64,000 bases of DNA from Ryuthela nishihirai (lineage: Eukaryota; Arthropoda; Arachnida; Araneae; Heptathelidae): the NCBI GenBank assembly GCA_038380435.1, contig JAWZYU010000671.1, positions 24,001 to 88,000 on the forward strand. Direction: 5' to 3'. Shown in pieces: positions 60,648 to 64,000 of the stretch (position 1 is its first letter; each line of letters begins with the position of its first letter). The notes below the pieces were generated by a model. That model did not search any database. It was not told the origin of the DNA and was given only the letters and a program-made list of their open reading frames with translations. The translations under genes were made by a program, and so were the position numbers.

Positions 60648-63600
60648 CGGTGTTCGCCTTTCTAACCGATATAACAATGGGGTGCTTAACGTAAAGTTGT
60701 TTTTTTTTTCAAATTAAAACTGAGAGGTTTGGTTTTAAAGAAAATAAACATATAAAGAATTCTTAAATTTTTTTGTTTTTGAATTATTGATGTTACTTAA
60801 AACCATAAAATTGCTTCACCTTAATAATGAATTGTATAAAACACAGAGATGACGTCAGGAACCCGGTTTCGGCTGCTTGCACAGATAATTCCTATGGTAT
60901 GCATGTATTGAAAAAGCATTTCTAATATGTCATGAACGCCATACAAGAAAAATATATATCGAAAGAAACATTCATATTCCAATATTCATCTCAATACATT
61001 TTTTCTCCTGAGGTCAATCGCAACACGTAGGTCAATGATAAAAAAATCGGAAACATTTCCGTAATACCTCAGTAGCAAAATAACAGACCCACCTCAAGAA
61101 CTTATACAATATCTTTTGCATTTGACATCTGTAACACCTACACAAGATATCTCTAATCTCGATTATAAATCTCGTTAAAATTACCCCACCAATCACTCTA
61201 AATCGGAATATTTATTGACATAATCTACCTTTAGCATAAAGGGCATTTTTTTAAACACTTGAAACGTTGAGGAAAACGTTTATGGTGCCATGAAATTCCA
61301 TTCCTAATTTTCTATCTTATTATACCATGAAGTGCACATAAGTGTTAATTTTGATTTGTCAGCCACAACAGAAATATTAATCTTGATATTAGTATTCGAA
61401 AGAAAAAAAAGAGTTTTTACCGAAAATGAATTTCCAAATACCGGAATTTTCAAAGCTTTAACGATTGGTAATCATATGATTGGCTGCTACCAACTAAAAA
61501 GCCCTGCAACATCGCAGTCCATTACTAGAATCTGACCCGAAATATATTTAATAATGTGGATGGTAGTAGTGTAAGACAAATCATCCCATGGATTTCTCAT
61601 CACACATAAAAAATAACTTGCAATATGAAAGTTCCAACTTTTCACTACGGCTTCGCAATGTTTCGTCTGTACCTCTACGTACCTTACATAAGCATTTTCA
61701 ATTGTCTCTAAAAAAATATTTATTATGTAAAAGGTACATCGAAATATTTTACTTTGCAAATATTCGTTCCACTAAAGTAGCAATATTATAATTTACAAAA
61801 GCATTTGTAAAACTTGAATATGCATCTAATATACAAAATGTACTGGCAACACAAGAAAAGAGTAGTGCTGATGTCATCTCGGTGTTTTTGCTACTTTATT
61901 ATTAACCCGTATTCACATGGAAAAACTAATCTTAGCGACTTGACTTATTTCTCATACCGCCATTTCTCTTTGTCACCACTGCACTTTGATACGCGATAAG
62001 TAACATTATTTCCCGCCGTCCGTTGCCGAGTGCTTAGCACGCATGGCTACTGATGATCTTCGAGCATACAGTTCTGCGTTATATTTCTGTTCACGTCCCC
62101 TTCATCCTCAGCAGTCCTGCTAGTCTGGGGTACTAAATTAACACGCTCGTGTCACCTCTATAGAAAGCACCTACTTCAGTAAGCATTTAATAATAAAATA
62201 ACTATAAAAATAAGGTCGATTACGTACACAGGAATGGATTTCCACTACTTAACCAACATTTTTTCTTTCTTTCCCGAATATATTAACTATAAGAATACTT
62301 CTTTAAATCATACTTCGGTCTAAGGTGGAGTAAAATTAGTTATTAATTATGTTAACTTTTGAAACAATAGCAAAGGCTCCCAGAGTAAAATACTACACTG
62401 CACCGAAGAAACATTCTGTTCTTCTCCTCATACCTATTTCCCACCACCGAAATTTAAAATGTGTCCTAACTAATTATTATTTTCAAAACAAGAAATTCAG
62501 CTACAGAATGTCGCACATTAAAAAAAAATGAGATCACTTCCTCACAATAAAAGTCTACAAAGTTACTTACCTGAAGGAATTTATGAACGAACCAGAGACA
62601 CTTTATGAATATTATTAAACTTGATTCTCCTGATATTTTTTCGAGCCGCAGAATGGTGGTTTACAGAAGGATATAGGGAATAGAGGCCGTGTGTATTTTT
62701 TAATCGCATAGACCTTGCCAATGGTTGCTTATTACACTGTAATGTGTTCCTGGTACGCAAAGCTCCGAATATCTCAAACTCCCCCCCCCCCCTTCAAATT
62801 ATAACAAATCTTCGCCATATCCATACGCTGACGCGGCAAATGTAGCAGCAACATAGCCGCTTCATATAAACTCGTAAACTTACATTATAATTTTTTTTTT
62901 ACCTTGCAATAATAGGGTAATGACGTCTGAAAAGAGTGACGTTGAAGAATGCACTGTTTGCTCACTCATAGGAAGTGACTTTTACAGTGTTTCGTATTGC
63001 AAACAGACGGGTTTGTTTACTCTTCCGCAGTTGTATTTTTCAATATCTTGTTTACGAAAATTGCTCTAAATTATGGAAGAGAAATTACACGCATTTGTTT
63101 AAACATACTGCCTCTTTCAGGCGTTTTTCGGATTCACGGTGAGTATTATTTCTTTATATTATTTAATAATTATACCTACAATTAATAATCCTCACTTTAC
63201 ATCAGTGACGTGGGGTAATATAAGGTACATAGCTATGACGCTTATTCCTAGTTTCTTCCCAACAAATCGATACGTTTTTTACATATTTTCGCTTTCCACG
63301 TCAGTTGTGTTTCATTTATAGATTACTAGCTGAAAGTACCTGGCGTTGACCGGGTGTTACTTTTAATCTGTATATTCTTATTTCCGCTGCAGTAAGGGTA
63401 AATGTTGTAAATCCCTCCCCCCACCGACACTTTAGCATGGATTTTCAATAGGAAGAAATTGACCTCACGAGCTCTCAAATATTTTATGTTGAAGCTATCG
63501 ATATCTTTATATACGTTATCACAGAATTTGCCGCCTTATGGCTTCCCGTGATATTCGACCGCACAGTCGAAATTCCTCGCATAGCGTCTCCCCTGTTCCC

Positions 63601-64000
63601 CAGTGATTGGTTTAAAAATCAGGTTCCCAGTTGACCCGTGGCTTCGTTTCTACACAAATTGTGACAGGTCACGTCTTACCTTTAATCTCCCACACCGACA
63701 TTTTATCACAGTTTTAATATAAAGAATTTTCCGGTGTTGCAAAGGTCATTGCTGACTCGGCGCGCGCTCTCAGCCATTCACAAACGATAGAGATATTTCG
63801 TCAGAATTTGACATTCTGTAATTCCCAACATACTTCACGAAAAGTTCCCAAATTTCGCTCACGGGTTCTCCCTGCCCGACCCCATTTTTGATTAGAAAAT
63901 CAGTTCCCTAGTTGCAATGGAACGCCTAAATAATGATTTTTAGAAAACGGGGAGAATCTGGCAACGGCATCATTTTTGCAGCCGAAGGTTTAAATGCTAT
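60648..64000. repeat. Duplicated spacer segment, copy C (direct)
   Basis: Same orientation as copy A, from 17049 to about 20780, then cut by the window end. Differences are scattered substitutions, short indels, and a C-run (near 62779) where A has an A-rich stretch. It lacks the SINE at 19976-20369. The left border lies within the 17-kb hairpin sequence. Confidence 0.92.
63587..63596. other. Empty SINE target site
   Basis: A single tctcccctgt continuing into tccccagtgattgg. In copies A and B this 10-mer is duplicated around a SINE. The site therefore represents the pre-insertion state. Confidence 0.88.

Overview
This is eukaryotic repeat-rich DNA, most likely arthropod and probably insect: an insect-like histone H1 and a histone H4 with metazoan 3' stem-loops, I-, Jockey- and RTE-like non-LTR retrotransposons, Tc1 fragments, tRNA-derived SINEs and a long AT-rich satellite. 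No intact cellular gene is visible. Nearly everything is satellite, mobile element, duplicated spacer or pseudogene.

Layout. 1-8285 is the right end of a satellite array: 31 tandem 228-bp units, each itself a 115+113 bp dimer, then about 1 kb of diverged ~114-bp monomers at the edge. 8.4-17 kb is a scrapyard: Tc1 transposase end, full-length SINEs with 14-bp target duplications, a foldback element, a pogo-like MITE, a 94-bp minisatellite tied to an inverted repeat, a composite SINE insertion and an eroded reverse transcriptase. A long spacer-like segment then occurs three times: copy A (17049-23400), copy B inverted (43033-47775) and copy C in the same direction as A (60648 to the window end). 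A and B end at the same base in what looks like a histone H4 promoter (CCAAT, GGTCCG, TCAGTT initiator). In B that promoter still faces a decayed H4 gene, beside an H1 pseudogene. In A it faces retrotransposons instead. A and B are therefore 4.7-kb inverted arms around a 19.6-kb core, and the whole reads as a degenerate, rearranged histone-gene locus.

The core (23.4-41.2 kb) is a retrotransposon nest. I-like element 1 (23402-28997) is flanked by a 14-bp repeat and sits directly in front of I-like element 2. Element 2 is split into three parts, by an RTE-like element (29.3-32.7 kb) and by an inverted Jockey element (33.8-36.96 kb) that itself carries a SINE. All reading frames contain stops or frameshifts.

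48.6-60.6 kb holds another Tc1 fragment, a fossil non-LTR element split by a solo LTR with a 4-bp target duplication, a gag-like zinc knuckle, one unassigned open frame of 173 codons (52970-53491), two more copies of the RTE-like element, foldback DNA and a second tRNA-derived SINE family. Copy C has an empty site where A and B share a SINE, so the order of duplication and insertion can be read inside this window.
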